NCBI RefSeq assembly: GCF_024713945.1
Contig: NC_134681.1
Location: 1,488,001 to 1,552,000 of the forward strand
Length of the DNA stretch: 64,000 nt
Direction: 5' to 3'
Source: Dermatophagoides farinae
Taxonomy: Eukaryota; Arthropoda; Arachnida; Sarcoptiformes; Pyroglyphidae
The notes under the pieces are model-generated. The model was not told the DNA's origin and ran no database searches. It was given only the letters and a program-made list of their open reading frames with translations. The stretch's first letter is position 1. Every line of letters starts with the position of its first letter. Positions 1 through 13,377 of this stretch are shown piece by piece. The position numbers and the translations under genes were made by a program.

Positions 1-1114
1 TCTCAAGAATCAAAAAAAAAAAATTTGATAATTTTTCTCTTATAGATGGCGTATTCTCGTCAATTAAACTAGTTTTATATATCATTTTTTTTTAATTCTG
101 GAAAAATGAAACTTTTGTAACCATTTTTTTTCCATCATCATCATCATCATCATTACATAATCAATAATATAAAATCATTTAATACCGTTATAACGGTTGT
201 AACAACAAACAAACAAACAAACAAAATTTGTTCATCCAACCGATATATGATAGGATCGAATCGAATCGAATCGAATCGGATTGTAATATTTGGATAACGA
301 AAACACAATCATCTGCCAACGAAAAAAAAAAAAAATTCTGGTAATGAGAAAACATTCTTTCATTCTCCTACTCTCTCACCCTACTCATTCATAATGCAAT
401 CAACCATTAATAAACGAATTTTTTTCCTTTTCATTTCATCAATATTTTGTCTTTCATTTTTTTCCCCATTCTGTATCTGTTTCTGTTTGTTGGTTTAGAA
501 TTTCTACATTGATACATTCTCAATACTGATTCATTTCAATTTCCTATGATGATGTAATCATGATTTGTATCAATCATCGTGGTAAAATAACCGGGAAAAT
601 TCGTGAAAAAAAAATTTATTCAAAATGATGACGAGGATGGTAGCAAATGGTTGTTGTTGAAATGATTTTCATGAATTTATAAATCAAACCAAAAAAAATG
701 TATTTTAAATTTAAAATTGATTCATTCAATTTTTTTTTCTCCCAGTGAAATTTCGAAATCAAAAAGAATGGAACCAAATTCTGTGAAAAAAAAGAAGAAA
801 ATTCTTGGCCGCTGTTTGTTCCGTGTTTATTTATTTGTATAATAATGAAAAAAGAAAACGAAAATTTTCTCATACGCATAATAGGTATTTCAGGAAAATT
901 TATAAAAATTCATTCATTTTGATTTTCATTTTCATTCTAAATGCACATGATTCATAATGTTTTCATCATCATCTCATCATAAGAATCATATCTTTTTTTC
1001 TCTCTTGTCGGTTCCAATCTCATAGTTTCATGTCCTTGTTATTCATTTTCATACGAGTGAAGAATCTGCTTTCAATGGAAATATACAATTCTATATGACA
1101 TATATCATTGTTTG

Positions 1115-1146
<32 letters not shown>

Positions 1147-1152
1147 CTGTGT
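1115..1152. repeat. (GT)n microsatellite
   Basis: Nearly pure GT dinucleotide tract with one GA and one CT interruption. Confidence 0.9.
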
Positions 1153-2530
1153 ATATTCATGTCCTACGACCTCGATTCTTTTCTACTTCATTTTTAGGAT
1201 TTCATTTTATTTTTTTTTTTCATTTTCTCGGCTTTTCGGTCCATGTTTTTTCCGGCCTTACTCATTTTTTATAAATGCATGAATGAATGAATATGATTCA
1301 AGTAGCTATATATATGTATAAAATGAATAACAATAATAATGACAACTCCCCTTTTTTATAAAGATTTTCCTGTATGTATGTGTATGTTTTTCGGGATATC
1401 CGATATATTTCTTGTTGAAAATGTCCTTGGAACCTCTATATTTTTTTGATTGCTGCAACTTTGTTGTCTATATTTATATTTGTTGTTGTTGTTGTTGCTT
1501 ATGCTTGTGATGGCTGTTAGAAGTAGCATTGAAATCAATGAGGAATAACCATGATGATGGTGAACAAAAAAAAAAATTTCTGGATCCAATTCAGGACAAA
1601 ATCCCAAGGACAGGCCATCATCATCACAACCACCACCACCACCAGCACCATCACCATCGCCATTATCAGAATATTATGGATCCATGATAAGAGGTACAAA
1701 ATTAAAAGTAGCAGCAATCAAATGAAAAAAAATGTGATAAAATAGTGCAAACAATGTTTATTGGCCATTGACTGGCGTCCAACTAACTAACTAACCTAAC
1801 TAAAAACAACCGACAACCCAATTCAATTGTGATATTTTTGTATAACGCATGCACTGATAACCCAATTTTTTCTTTCTGAACTGAAAATTATTACATAACA
1901 GTGTGCCTCTTTGTGTGTGTGTGTGTATATAGTTCAAGATTAGAAAATAAAATTGGTAGTGAGGGTATTGTGTTCGAAACGGTAAATATTTTTTTTTCCT
2001 TTTTCTTTCACAAAAATACATTCTAGGAGCCATCAGAATTAGTAGTGGTCTGAGCTATATATATATGGGGATAGTTCCAATTGGTACGGTAATCGTAATA
2101 ATTACTGGTAGTGGTGGCGACAAATATAGGTTTTTATTATTTCCCCTTTCTCGATTTTTTTTTGGGTTTTGTTGAAAAGAAAATTTGTTTCATCATTCTG
2201 TATTTGAAACCCCCCTTACATACCACTATCATAGAATTTTTGGTTATCAGAACCTAATTGTGATGGTGGTATGTTGATGTTCGTTCAGCCACTTCATTTT
2301 TTTTTTGAGGCTCCCAACTTTTTTTTTTTGATTGTATTATACACACACATTATTAGTGTGTGTATTATGGTGGTTGGTTGTTTTTTTAGTTTTTCTCAAT
2401 TTTATTCACAATCCTCCTCTACCACCCTAATCCCTCTTTACTTTACATTCTTGAAAAAGCGGTATTTTATCGTTCAACATCCAATTGGGTCGTTTGTTCA
2501 CAAAATTTGGGTTTTTTTACTCACCCACTA

Positions 2531-2531
2531 T

Positions 2532-2563
<32 letters not shown>

Positions 2564-2572
2564 TTGTTTGTG
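2531..2572. repeat. (TG)n microsatellite
   Basis: TG dinucleotide run that decays into TGTTTG at its right edge. Open frames crossing it only encode Cys-Val repeats. Confidence 0.9.
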
Positions 2573-3018
2573 CATTCATCATCATATTTCATCATCATCA
2601 TCATAGGTTCGGTCGGTTGGGTTTGGTTTGGGTTTTTCTTTCGGACTTAAGTTTTTCTTTTATTCTGTTGCTCCCTCTTATTCTTCCCCTTACTTGTTCT
2701 TTATCTTTATCATATGAATGTGTGTTTTTTTTCTGTCAATCTTTGAATGCATTTCTTAAAAACTTTTTCTCGATTTGGTCAGCATTTTTTTCCCATTGTT
2801 TCATTGTTTTTTTTTTGTTTTTGTTTTTTTGTTTTTGTAAATCATTTTTGAGTGAATTATGTTGAATGATGATGATGATAATTCAACCTATGAATCATCA
2901 TCATTATAGAAATCACCATCATTGTCATTTTTATCATTAATAATTTGCCACTAAATGTTATCACTTTAATTCAATGGAAAAAAGGAAAAAAACAAGAAAA
3001 AAACGATACAAAACTTCT

Positions 3019-3019
<1 letters not shown>

Positions 3020-3075
<56 letters not shown>
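3020..3075. repeat. (CAA)n trinucleotide repeat
   Basis: About 18 CAA units with one CGA interruption near the right end. It would encode poly-Gln in one frame, but no splice or start context supports coding use here. Confidence 0.9.
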
Positions 3076-3076
<1 letters not shown>

Positions 3077-3332
3077 AAAAACATCATCACATCACAGACA
3101 TACAGACAGACACATGATCTAGCGATGATAACAACGATTTCAATTTATTCATCAATCAGATTGAGATCATCATCATAATCACATCAACATTTCACATTGG
3201 TTAAAATTATATTATAATTGTGTTCAAGAAAAATAAATTTAAAAAAAAATCCAAACAAATCAGCCAAAAATTAAATACTTATCATCATCATCATCATCAT
3301 CAAATATCACAAATATTATAGCTTGTGCTTGT

Positions 3333-3357
3333 GGTGTGTGTGTGTGTGTGTGTGTGT
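3333..3357. repeat. (GT)n microsatellite
   Basis: Pure GT run directly following an ATC-rich stretch. Confidence 0.85.
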
Positions 3358-4035
3358 ATTTTCATTTGTGTGAATCTGGTGGCTTGTCGTTGTTATTCAT
3401 TAAATATTTAGGAGAAGGAGTATAATCAATCAATATCAATGATTATAATAAGTGACTATAAATCAACATAAAATCATAAATCGATGGTCCATCAATAACC
3501 GATTTTTTGTTTTGTTTTTTGATTTTAATTTGATGATGAAAACAATTTGGCTAATAATGATGATGAACCAGAAAAAGGTAAAATATTTGAATTTATATAT
3601 CAACAACAACAACAACAACCCAAAATTGAGATTTTTTAATCATCATTGTTATTGTAGTTTTTGTTTGTGTTGTTTTTTTTCCATGGAAAAAGTTTCTTGT
3701 TTTCTCTCTCTCTCTCTCTGTCTCTCTCCATAAATTGAATTGAAATTTTTATTTTCATTGTTATTGTTGTTATTGTTGTTGTTGTTATTTTAAACAACAA
3801 AAACAACAAGAGGCGAAAAAATATTCAAAAAGCCTAGACAAACACACACACACACACACGTGCTAGAATAAATATAGAATCCTTTAATCATGATGATGAT
3901 TTTCCACTGAATTATAGATTTCAATGTTTCAGTGTGTAGGCGAATGATCCAAAAAAAAAAAAAAAAAAATACTGAGAATTTCGTTAGCTAAAAATAACCA
4001 GGTGAAAAAAAATCAAAGAAAAATCACAGGTCCCT

Positions 4036-4063
4036 TGTGTGTGTGTGTGTGTGTATGTGTGTG
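4036..4063. repeat. (GT)n microsatellite
   Basis: GT run with a single GTAT interruption. Confidence 0.85.
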
Positions 4064-4453
4064 ACGATATTATTCGGTCTAAAAATAACGAAATTGATGA
4101 AAAAAATTGATAAATTTTTCGACAATTTTAAATTGAAATTGAAATTGTTTTATTTTGCCAGTAAATTTTTAAATAATAAAAAAAACAAAAAACAAAAAAA
4201 AATTCTGTCCAAAAATATCGTTAAATAATAATAATAACGGAAATCATTCAAACATACATATATTTTGTCTACTGTGTAACTGCTACTACTACTGCTACTA
4301 CTACTACAATTACAATAGGCTAGATTTCTGAATTTTTATCATCATTATTTTCATTATAATTATTACTACTATTTTCAAGAATAGATATGGATCATCATTG
4401 TCGCTGATGTTATTATTGATTAGATCGATCACAATCAATCTATCGATCGATAA

Positions 4454-4474
4454 ATAGATAGATAGATAGATAGA
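4454..4474. repeat. (ATAG)n tetranucleotide repeat
   Basis: About five ATAG units, flanked on both sides by GATC/ATCGATCG palindromic sequence (about 4424-4495). Confidence 0.8.
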
Positions 4475-5687
4475 ATAGGCTAGATCGATCGATCAAAAAA
4501 AGATCAATCAAATAATTTATCATTTTTTTTCAACTTTTTTTCAACTACAATCTTAGTGACATTTTCTCTCCGTTACGTATACATGTGTGTGTTATGGACG
4601 GAAATGACGGATTGTTTTGTTTTGTTTTTCATTGTTAATTTTAAAAATTTTAAAAAATTTTTTTCATCTCTTGCCCTTTGAGATCTGATGATGAACATAT
4701 AAAAAATTCATAAAGTTTCATTATTTTGTTACAAACACAATCAAAATGAATGGAGAAAAAAAAACAAATTCCAAAAACAAGAGAGTGAAAAATATTTTTA
4801 AAATAATAATGATGATGACCATTTTTTTTTTTTTTGACCTTTTACAAATTGATTCTAATTATTTATTTATTTGTTTTGTTTTCTGTCTTTCAATTTTTTC
4901 CACTTTTCCTGAACAATTTCTTTCTGGGCAATTTTCTCCGAAAATTTTTTTTCGTCACAACTATTATATTGGGTTTCAACAAATGAATAGTAAATCGACA
5001 ACAAGAACAGGAAATTCTGGTCTCATCACTATAAGCAACGTGGATGTGTGTGTGTGTTCCATTAGTTTGAAAGTGTAAATCAATCAATTAATTCATGTTT
5101 CAGTGTGTAGTCTGATGCACACATCAATCCAAGAAAAAAAAATATAACGAGAAAACAACGACAACAACAACAACAACAATATCAAAAGAATTTTCGTTCC
5201 ATTTTACTTTTCTTCGACAAAGGTGGAATTCATTCTCGCTTTTTCGTCATTCATATCACTGCCAAGAATTTTTTGTTTTTTTTTCATTTTTTCACATCCT
5301 AATCATCATCAACATTATATATCACCATTATTATTGATGACAAACGACCACACAATCAATGACTACTAATTCAAAATAATAGCCAATATATATTCAGAAT
5401 ATTTCCGGAAAAGTTCAACAAATTCACTTTTCATTTGTTGTTGTTGTTTTTTTTTAAATTTACACACCAAACTATATCTACCACAGAATCTTTGACACAA
5501 ACGCATATAAATTCCAACTGCCAATGTCAATCGATTCATGGAAATCTGGAAAAAAAATTTTAGCCACATTTTTTTCCCAAATGCTTAATCGATTCAATTG
5601 TTTGCCCGTTTGATTTTGATTTACACATATACAATCCACAGAAATTGTTTTTGTTTTGAAAAACAAAAAATTATTGAATAGAAAAAA

Positions 5688-8600
5688 ATGTATGGCGGTG
5701 GTACAACAACGGCTGGCCTACATGGTGGCCAAGTAGCCGGTAGTATGATGGATCCATTAACTGGTGGTCCGGTAGGTGGTGTCGGTCCACCCGTTGGTGG
5801 TATATCACAACATGGTGGTTACGGAAGTGTTGTTGGCCCGGGTGGTATGACCAGTACAGGTGCCCGTACCCGTTCATTACGACGTTCAATGGGTGATGTT
5901 GCACCATTCGGTGCTGGTGGTCCTGTTGGTGGTTCACCATCAAAACCTGCCTATGCAATGAATCATTCAATGTCACAACCACCATCAGCACGTGGATCGC
6001 CCATCGGTTTTGGTTCACGTGGTCTAATGTCACCTACATCAAGACATCGTAGTAGTGTTGGTATGGGCGGTAATACAGCTAGTGGTGGTCGTCTTCCATA
6101 TGGTGTATCAAGATCACATAATAATTCTCCATTAACATTACCGGCGGAACATTTACCACAATCATTGAGTACCTCATCAGCATATGGTCATGGATTTCCT
6201 GCCTATTATGATGATCCAGGAAGTCCAGGTATGATGGACGGTATAATGGGCGGTACAGGTGGTGGTCGTGCAATGCATCGTGGAATGGCCAACAGTAGAC
6301 GAGCACCATTGCGAAGTTATCATTCAATCGAACGTGAACCTGGTTATCGTGATCGGTCATTTGATCGTATGGCTGGTGTCGATACAGTACGGTCAATACG
6401 CCAACGTGATCGTTCATTAGATCGTGCCCTTTATTCGCGTGATGATCCATCGGCACCATATGGACGTGATCCATTATTATTAGATGATCCAATTGGTTAT
6501 GGTAGAGATCCATTAATGAATCCAACTACCGGACGTACAGGTGGTCTTATGCATGGTATTGGTGGTGGTGTTGGTGTTGGTCAAACTGGAATCGGTGTTA
6601 TGCCTTATGGACCAGCTGGTACTGGTCTACCACCTACTAGTGGACGTTTATCGGCAACAAACGATCAATTTATAATGGAATTACAAGCACGATTAAATGA
6701 TCTACAAATACAATATAATCATGTTAAAAGAGAGCTAGAAGCAACAACACAAAAATTAGCATCATGTATGCATAGTATAAAAACATTTTGGAGTCCAGAA
6801 TTAAAAAAAGAACGTGCCCTACGTAAAGAAGAAGCCGCCAAATATGCCTTGATCAATGATCAGCTTAAAATATTACGATCAGAAAATCAGGTAAATATAA
6901 TCATCATCATCATCATGATGATTCGAAATTTCAATATTTCAATCATTAATAATGAAAATTTAAATTATATTTTCGTTTGTATATATGTATATTAATAGAA
7001 ACAAGCTGCATTGATACGACAATTGGAAGAAGAATTACGGATAGCTAATATGCGTAATCCGGATCATGATATACAACAACATTTGGACGCTATTTATATG
7101 GAAAAAGAACACATGTCCAAAGAAATTTATCTACTTCGTGAAACGAACAAGGTGATTTTGATTCTAATTTTTTTTTTCTAATGATTTCGTTTGCTCGTTT
7201 ATTTTTTTCGAATGAAAAAAACACACATACACACAGAGCAATCTAGTGGCCAAAATTGTTATTAACTATTGGTTTTTCAAAAAAAAAAAAAAAAAATTTA
7301 TTTTTTCTCTTAGGAATTGGAATTACGTATTGAGACACAGAAACAAACATTAGCTGCACGTGATGAATCGATAAAAAAATTAATGGACATGATGCAAGCA
7401 AAAGGTTATAGTTCAAAAATAATGGAAGAAGAACGTATTGAATATGAAAGATTACGAACAAGAAATATTGAGCTTGAAACAAGACTTAGACATTTGGAAA
7501 ATGTACTTGAAACAAAAGAAAAAGAAATATTAAAGGTAATCGATTTTTTTCTTTTTAATCTAATTGAACAAATTGATTGTTGATCATTGTGTTTTTCATT
7601 TTAACTTATAAAGAATCAAGAATTGAAATTAGAATTATCGAAACGTGATCAAGAAATATTGGCATTAGGTGCCAAAATGAAAACATTGGAAGAACAACAT
7701 CAAGATTATCAACGACATATTGCCGTGTTGAAAGAATCATTGATTGCTAAAGAAGAACATTATAGTATGCTACAGGCTGATGTAAGTGTTTTTTTTTTTG
7801 TTTGTTTCGATTTGGTTTCCAATTATCCAGATGACCACTGTATATGTTTATTCTATAGGTGGAAGAATTACGTTCACGATTAGAGGAAAAGAATAAATTG
7901 ATTGAAAAGAAAACACATCAAACAATGATGACATCACAGGATCGTAAACAAATGAATCAAGAAATACAAGAACTAAGAGATCATATTGAAATTAAAGATC
8001 GTAAAATAAATGTTCTACAGCGAAAGGTTTGTGATTTGTGAATGAATCAATGAATGAAATGTTTCAATGGCATTTTTGTTTCTATTTCATAGATTGAAAA
8101 TCTCGAAGAATTATTGAAAGAAAAAGACAATCAAATCGATATTTGTCGTGCAAGATTGAATGCAATCCAAGCACATCATTCAACATCGGAAGGTGCATTA
8201 ACCAGCCTAGAGGATGCTATTAGCGATAAAGATAAACAGATATCTAATCTAAGAGAACAACGTGATCGTGCCGAACAAGAACGTAATGAAGAAAGAGATA
8301 TACATGAACGACAGATTGCTGAATTTAAAATGAAATTTCATTCAGTGGAAAATGATTTGGAAAAATTACAGGTACATTAATACATTTATGAATTCATTTC
8401 CGATTTATTTAGAATTATTTTTTTTACGTTCAAAAAATTCTAGATTCGTTTGGAAAAAAGTCTTTCGGAAAAAGATCGTGTTGAAGTAAAATTAGAAAAT
8501 TCACAATCCGAATTGGGTAAATGTAAAGCTGAATTAGATAAATTACAATCAGAATCATGGCGTATGCAAACAGAAATGGATCGTTTGAAAAGTGAAAATG

Positions 8601-11600
8601 CACGTTTCATACTAGAAAATGATCGTTGTCGTGAACAATTGGAACGATTGAAAGAACATGCAACAACTGGACCAACTGGTGGTGGTCCAGGTACAGCCAG
8701 CACGGCAACCGGTACAACAACCGGACATTGGGAACGTGATTCATCACGATTCACTGAAACACGTGAATGGGATCGTGAACGTGAATTAGCAACCGGTTCG
8801 AAAACAAGTGGTTATTTTAGTTCAACATCATTAAAATCTGCAGAAGAAATTGAACGTTTGAATGAAAAATTGGAAAAAACACAACAAGAATTACGCCGTG
8901 CACAGGCTGAATTACGTATGAATCAATCGGATCAGGATCGTGCACGTGCTGAATTGGAACAACAACAAGAAAAATTAGAACGATCACAAGGTGAAATATA
9001 TCGTTTGAAAGCAAAGCTAGAGAATGCATTGACAGAAAAAGAGAATCTACAAGAAGAATACGAACGTGTACAATCAACAGTGACACGTGCACAGATAGAA
9101 AAAGAATCAGCATTGGGGGACGTAGAGAAATCTCGTCAAGAAGTCGAAAGGTTACATTCGCAATTAGTTAAAGAACAAATGAAAGCGGAAAAAGCACAGA
9201 TTGCCTTGGATAAAGGTTCAAGTAGATTTTGATCATTTACATGAAAAATTTGAAAAAATTCAAACAGAATTACGTAAAGTACAGCCAGAAAAGGAAAGAT
9301 ATCAAGCTGAAATTGACCAACTACAGCAACAGATACAACAACAACGTGAACAAATGCAACGATTTCAATTGGAACGTGAACAAGCAATGATGGAGGTGGA
9401 CAAATCAAAAGAACGTTTTGAACGTCAACAACAACAGATGCGTAATTATCAAAAGGAAAAAGAAATGTTACAACAAGAATTGGAACGTATGAAAGAACGG
9501 CTTGAACAACAGCGGCTACAAATGGCTAAAATACATAAAGAAAAAGAAAATTATCAAGCCGATGTTGAAGTGCTTCGTGAACGATATGAAAAAGCACAGA
9601 AAATGATTGATAAAAATAAACATGAACATGAACAACGTGATTCTGAAATTCGAACCATGAGAGAAAAAATGGAAAAAATGTCATTACAAATGCAAAAACT
9701 ACAAGAAGATCGTGAAATTGTTCGTGTAGAAAATGAAGTTTTACTTGAAAAAATTGATCGTACACAAGCAGAATTTGTTAAAATGCAAGCAAAAATGGAT
9801 CAAAATCAAACTGAAATGGAACGATTACAGATTGAATTGGAAAAAGCACAAACAATAGCAACAAAAGCTAAAGAAGATCAGAAACGTGCACAAGAAGAAT
9901 TTGAAGGCTTACAGGATATTTATGCACGTACCAATTCAAAATTAATTAAATGTAAAGATTCGGAAGAAAAATTACGTACAGAATTAGAAAAAGCATTAAT
10001 GGACTGTGAAGTATTGCGAGAACGATATGAAAAAGCACAAAGTGATATACGGCGATTACAAATGGAAAAAGATAAATATCAAACCGATTGTGATCGTATG
10101 GCACATGAATTAGAACGTATTCATAATCAACGTGCATCAACAATGTCGACACATGAAAAAACTCAGGAAGAAATACAACGATTACATATCGAATTGGAAA
10201 AAATGTATGAAAAATCGGAAAAATCCATTGCCGAATTGCGTAAAGTACAAACGGAAAAAGAAAGAGTAATTATGGAAAAAGAAACATTACAGGCTGAATT
10301 AGAACGTGTACAATCACAAGTGGTTAAATATCAGAATACATCGGATAAAACACATTTAGAATTGGAACGTGCACGTATTGAATTAGAAAAATATAAAGAT
10401 CGTTTTGAAAAGATTAAAATAGATTTTGATCGTTGTGCAGCGGAAAAAGAACGTTTCTTTAAAGAATCACAACGTTTACAGACTGATGTGGAAAGATATC
10501 GTATGGAACGAATGTCTAGCCAACAGCTTGAAGCACAGGCAATGGAAATTAAAGCATTGTATGTTGAATTGGAAAAAACACGTGAACGATATGAAAATGC
10601 ACGTACAGAATTGCAACGGCTACAAGAATTACGTCAACAACAAGAATTAGATGTTGAAGCATTGAAACGTGAATTAGATGCATCAAGAATGCGTTTAGAA
10701 CGTAACAAAACATCGGAAGAAAAACAAAAAGCTGAAATTGAAAAAGCAATGATTGAATTTGAAAAGATTCGTGATAAAATGGAAAGAAATCAGATTGAAT
10801 TGCAAAAAATAACTAAAGAACGTGATCAATTAGTTGTGGAATTGAAACAAATGCAAATGCGGCTACAGAAACAGGATTCTGTTTCTGGTTCCAAACAACA
10901 ACAACTACAGCAACAACAAGGTCCAATTGTTGCACAACAAGCTGAGAAACAGAAATCACAACAAGAATTACAACAACAATTGCAACAACAACGTGAAGAA
11001 TTACAGCAAAAATTCCAAGGTGAAATTGGAAAACTTAAACAACATTTAACCAAAGCTGAAACTGATCTACAGAAAACGCATGGTGAAAATCAACGATTAC
11101 AAATGGAAATTGAAAGCCTTAAACAAGATACTGGTGAATTGCATACATTCATTGAAAAATTGCAACAAGCGTTAACGGAAAAGGAAAAATCATTACAACA
11201 AGCTCAACAACAGCAGCAAGGACCACAACCTCAGCAGCAGCAGCAGCAACAACAACAACAACAACAGATTCAACAACAACAAAAAATAATCGAACAACAA
11301 CAGCAAAAAGTTCAACAATTACAAGATGAAATGAAAAAAATGATGAAAAAATTAGATCAATCTGATCAAGAGATGAAAAAATGTCTAGATGAACGTGATC
11401 GTTTACGTTATGAACTGGATGAATTGTCTGCTGTATATGAAAAAGTTGTCAAATCACAACAGGAACAATCAGCAATATTAATACAACAAGCATCACAAGC
11501 AAAACAACAAACTGGAACGCCAGGTATGCCGATTCAACAATTACAACAACAACAGCAACAACAAACAAATGAAAAAATGGCACAACAAGAACAAATGATA

Positions 11601-11736
11601 CAACGTTTACAAGCAGAAGTGATAAAATTAGAAAAACAATTAAAACAATGTGAAACAGAGAATAAAGAATTGAAACAAAAATTGGAAAAATCATTGGCAG
11701 CAATACATAAATTACAGGAACAATTACATGAATCTA

Positions 11737-11778
<42 letters not shown>

Positions 11779-13377
11779 CAGCATTAGCTCAAGCATCAGC
11801 AGCTGGTGCACCAGCAATAAATCAACAAAATCAACAACAGATTGAAGCTATACAGAAATTGAATGAAGAATTAAAGAATCAGATACAACAACTGCAAAAA
11901 CAGCAAGGTGTCAATGCTCAAGGTGTACAACAGCAGCAACAAAAATTAACCGATGAAGTGAATCGATTACGTGCTGAATTAGAAAGACAACGTTCAGAGA
12001 ATAAAAAATGGACACAAGAAGCAGATCAGCTACGTAAACAATTGGAACGGTCACAGAATGAGAAAAAAGGTTTTGAAGTTGAACGTGAAAGATTCCAAAG
12101 TCAATTGGAAAAATTAGTGAATGAACTTAGTCAACGTGAGGTAGGGTTTTTGATTTTTGATATAAAATTTTCAAGTTTTTTTTCTAAAATTTTTTTTTTC
12201 AATATTACAGAAAGAGATACATGTACTGAAACAGGATGCAAATCAAATGAAATCGAAATTACAGCAACAACAACAACAACAGCAACAGAATATAACACAA
12301 TCACAAACAGATTTGGATGCTGTACAGAAAAAGCTTGATGAACAACAAAGAATTTTGGCTGAAAGTGAACAATCATTGAAAAAACGACAGGCAGATGTGG
12401 ATCAATTGGAAATTCAATTACAACAAGCATTGAAACAGGCACAAGCCGGTGGCAGTGGTGGTGCTGCTAGCAACGGCCCAAGCAGCCGAAGTTGAAGCTA
12501 AAACTAAACAAATTCAACAACAGCAGACAGAAATTGATAAACTAAGAAAACGTTGTACTGATCTGGAGAAAGAAAAACAGAAACTAGAACAAGAGCTAAG
12601 AAAAAGTCGTGAAGAAGCTAAAATTATTCAAACAGAATTGGAAAGAATATTAAAGATAATGTCAACAATGGAAGAGGAAAAATTTGCTTTAAATAAACAA
12701 ATACAGGATCTACAACAGTAAGTGATAAGTGAATTGAAAGTTTTTTTTTCATTAAAATTGATTTTTAAAAATAAATAAATTTTTAGCCAATTAAAATCAG
12801 CAACAGCAGCAGCTACAACGGCACAACAACAAACAACAACAGCCGTATCCGCTTCAGTTTCCAAACAATCTCAAGGTCCATCATCACATCCTGTTAGTCA
12901 ACAACAACAACAAACAGCTAAACAACAACAATCTAAAGGTGTTCCACTTTCTTCACGACAACAACAACAACCACCACAGGCACATCCACCATCACATCCA
13001 CAACAACAAAGTGTTAAACAATCTGGTCCTCAACAACAACAACAACAACAACCGACAAAAACGCCTGGACAACAACAACAACAGCAACCAATTCGTCAAC
13101 CTGGTCCACAACAACAACAACAACGGCCACAAGGTCCACAACAACAAGGTCCAAGACCTATGCAACAAGGTGCTGGTCAAGCACCACGTGGACCAGCACC
13201 AAGACCACCACCTCAACAGCAGCAGCAGCAACAACAACAACAACAAAAACCATCACAACCAAGTGTAAGTTTTATATTTTATCATATTTTAAAAATAAAC
13301 TCATGATTTATTTATCGTTATAGGCGGCACAACAAGCAGCTTCTGGTGCTGCAAGTTTCTTTTCCAATTTTTTCTAA
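5688..13377 (+). CDS. brp: Bruchpilot / ELKS-CAST (ERC) active-zone scaffold protein
   Basis: Presynaptic cytomatrix scaffold that organises Ca2+ channels and tethers vesicles at release sites. Exons read as 5688-6890, 6999-7151, 7314-7535, 7614-7781, 7859-8026, 8093-8371, 8444-12140, 12211-12717, 12787-13264 and 13324-13377. All junctions are GT-AG and the first seven exons join in phase 0. The N-terminus is Gly/Ser/Arg-rich. Near residue 365 comes the conserved block SIKTFWSPELKKERALRKEE, then blocks such as TLEEQHQDYQRHIAVLKES and HHSTSEGALTSLE, typical of the CAST family. The rest is a very long, Gln-rich coiled coil, then a Gln/Pro tail and SFFSNFF at the end. An in-frame TAG at 5679 fixes the start. 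After two one-base corrections (near 9215 and 12475) the product is about 2,308 residues, longer than fly Bruchpilot (about 1,740). Family identity is certain; intactness is not. Confidence 0.95.
9209..9232 (+). other. brp: Apparent one-base frame break 1 in Bruchpilot
   Basis: The frame entering exon 7 runs into TGA at 9230-9232 just after ALDKGSSRF. The +1 frame carries the coiled coil on without a gap, reading KVQVDFDHLHEKFEK from 9213. Ignoring one G of the GG at 9215-9216 joins ALDK to VQVDF exactly. No GT-AG intron of usable size lies at this point (the shortest confirmed intron in the window is 53 bp). It could be a sequencing or assembly insertion, a real mutation, or recoding. Confidence 0.8.
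12466..12495 (+). other. brp: Apparent one-base frame break 2 in Bruchpilot
   Basis: The exon 8 frame ends at TGA 12493-12495 after a Gly/Ser/Ala stretch. The +1 frame continues with AQAAEVEAKTKQIQQQQ and more coiled coil to the next splice donor at 12718. Skipping one G of the GG at 12475-12476 gives an uninterrupted reading. As at break 1, the slip is +1 and sits in a GG, not in a long homopolymer. Confidence 0.8.

Larger units (their letters stand above)
1..5687. other. Repeat-rich intergenic region upstream of Bruchpilot
   Basis: No supportable gene is seen in this stretch. It consists of A/T homopolymers, (ATC)n, (CAA)n, (GT)n and TCGAA/ATAG short tandem repeats, and every open frame is translated repeat. 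At 41-45 a pyrimidine tract ends in TATAG and is followed by a nine-codon frame closing at 72. This could be the last exon of a gene entering from the left, but it cannot be supported alone. An in-frame TAG at 5679-5681 separates this region from the Bruchpilot start, so the Bruchpilot coding region does not extend into it except through an upstream exon. Confidence 0.6.

Noticed and set aside
3020-3178. Poly-Gln open frame from the CAA tract
   Set aside because: No start, splice or conservation context; a (CAA)n microsatellite explains it.
5671-6525. Minus-strand open frames opposite Bruchpilot exon 1, rich in His
   Set aside because: Antisense of GGT/ATG-rich codons; no independent signal.
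8817-10749. Minus-strand open frames opposite Bruchpilot exon 7
   Set aside because: Shadows of the coiled-coil coding sequence; the plus-strand frame carries the conserved protein.
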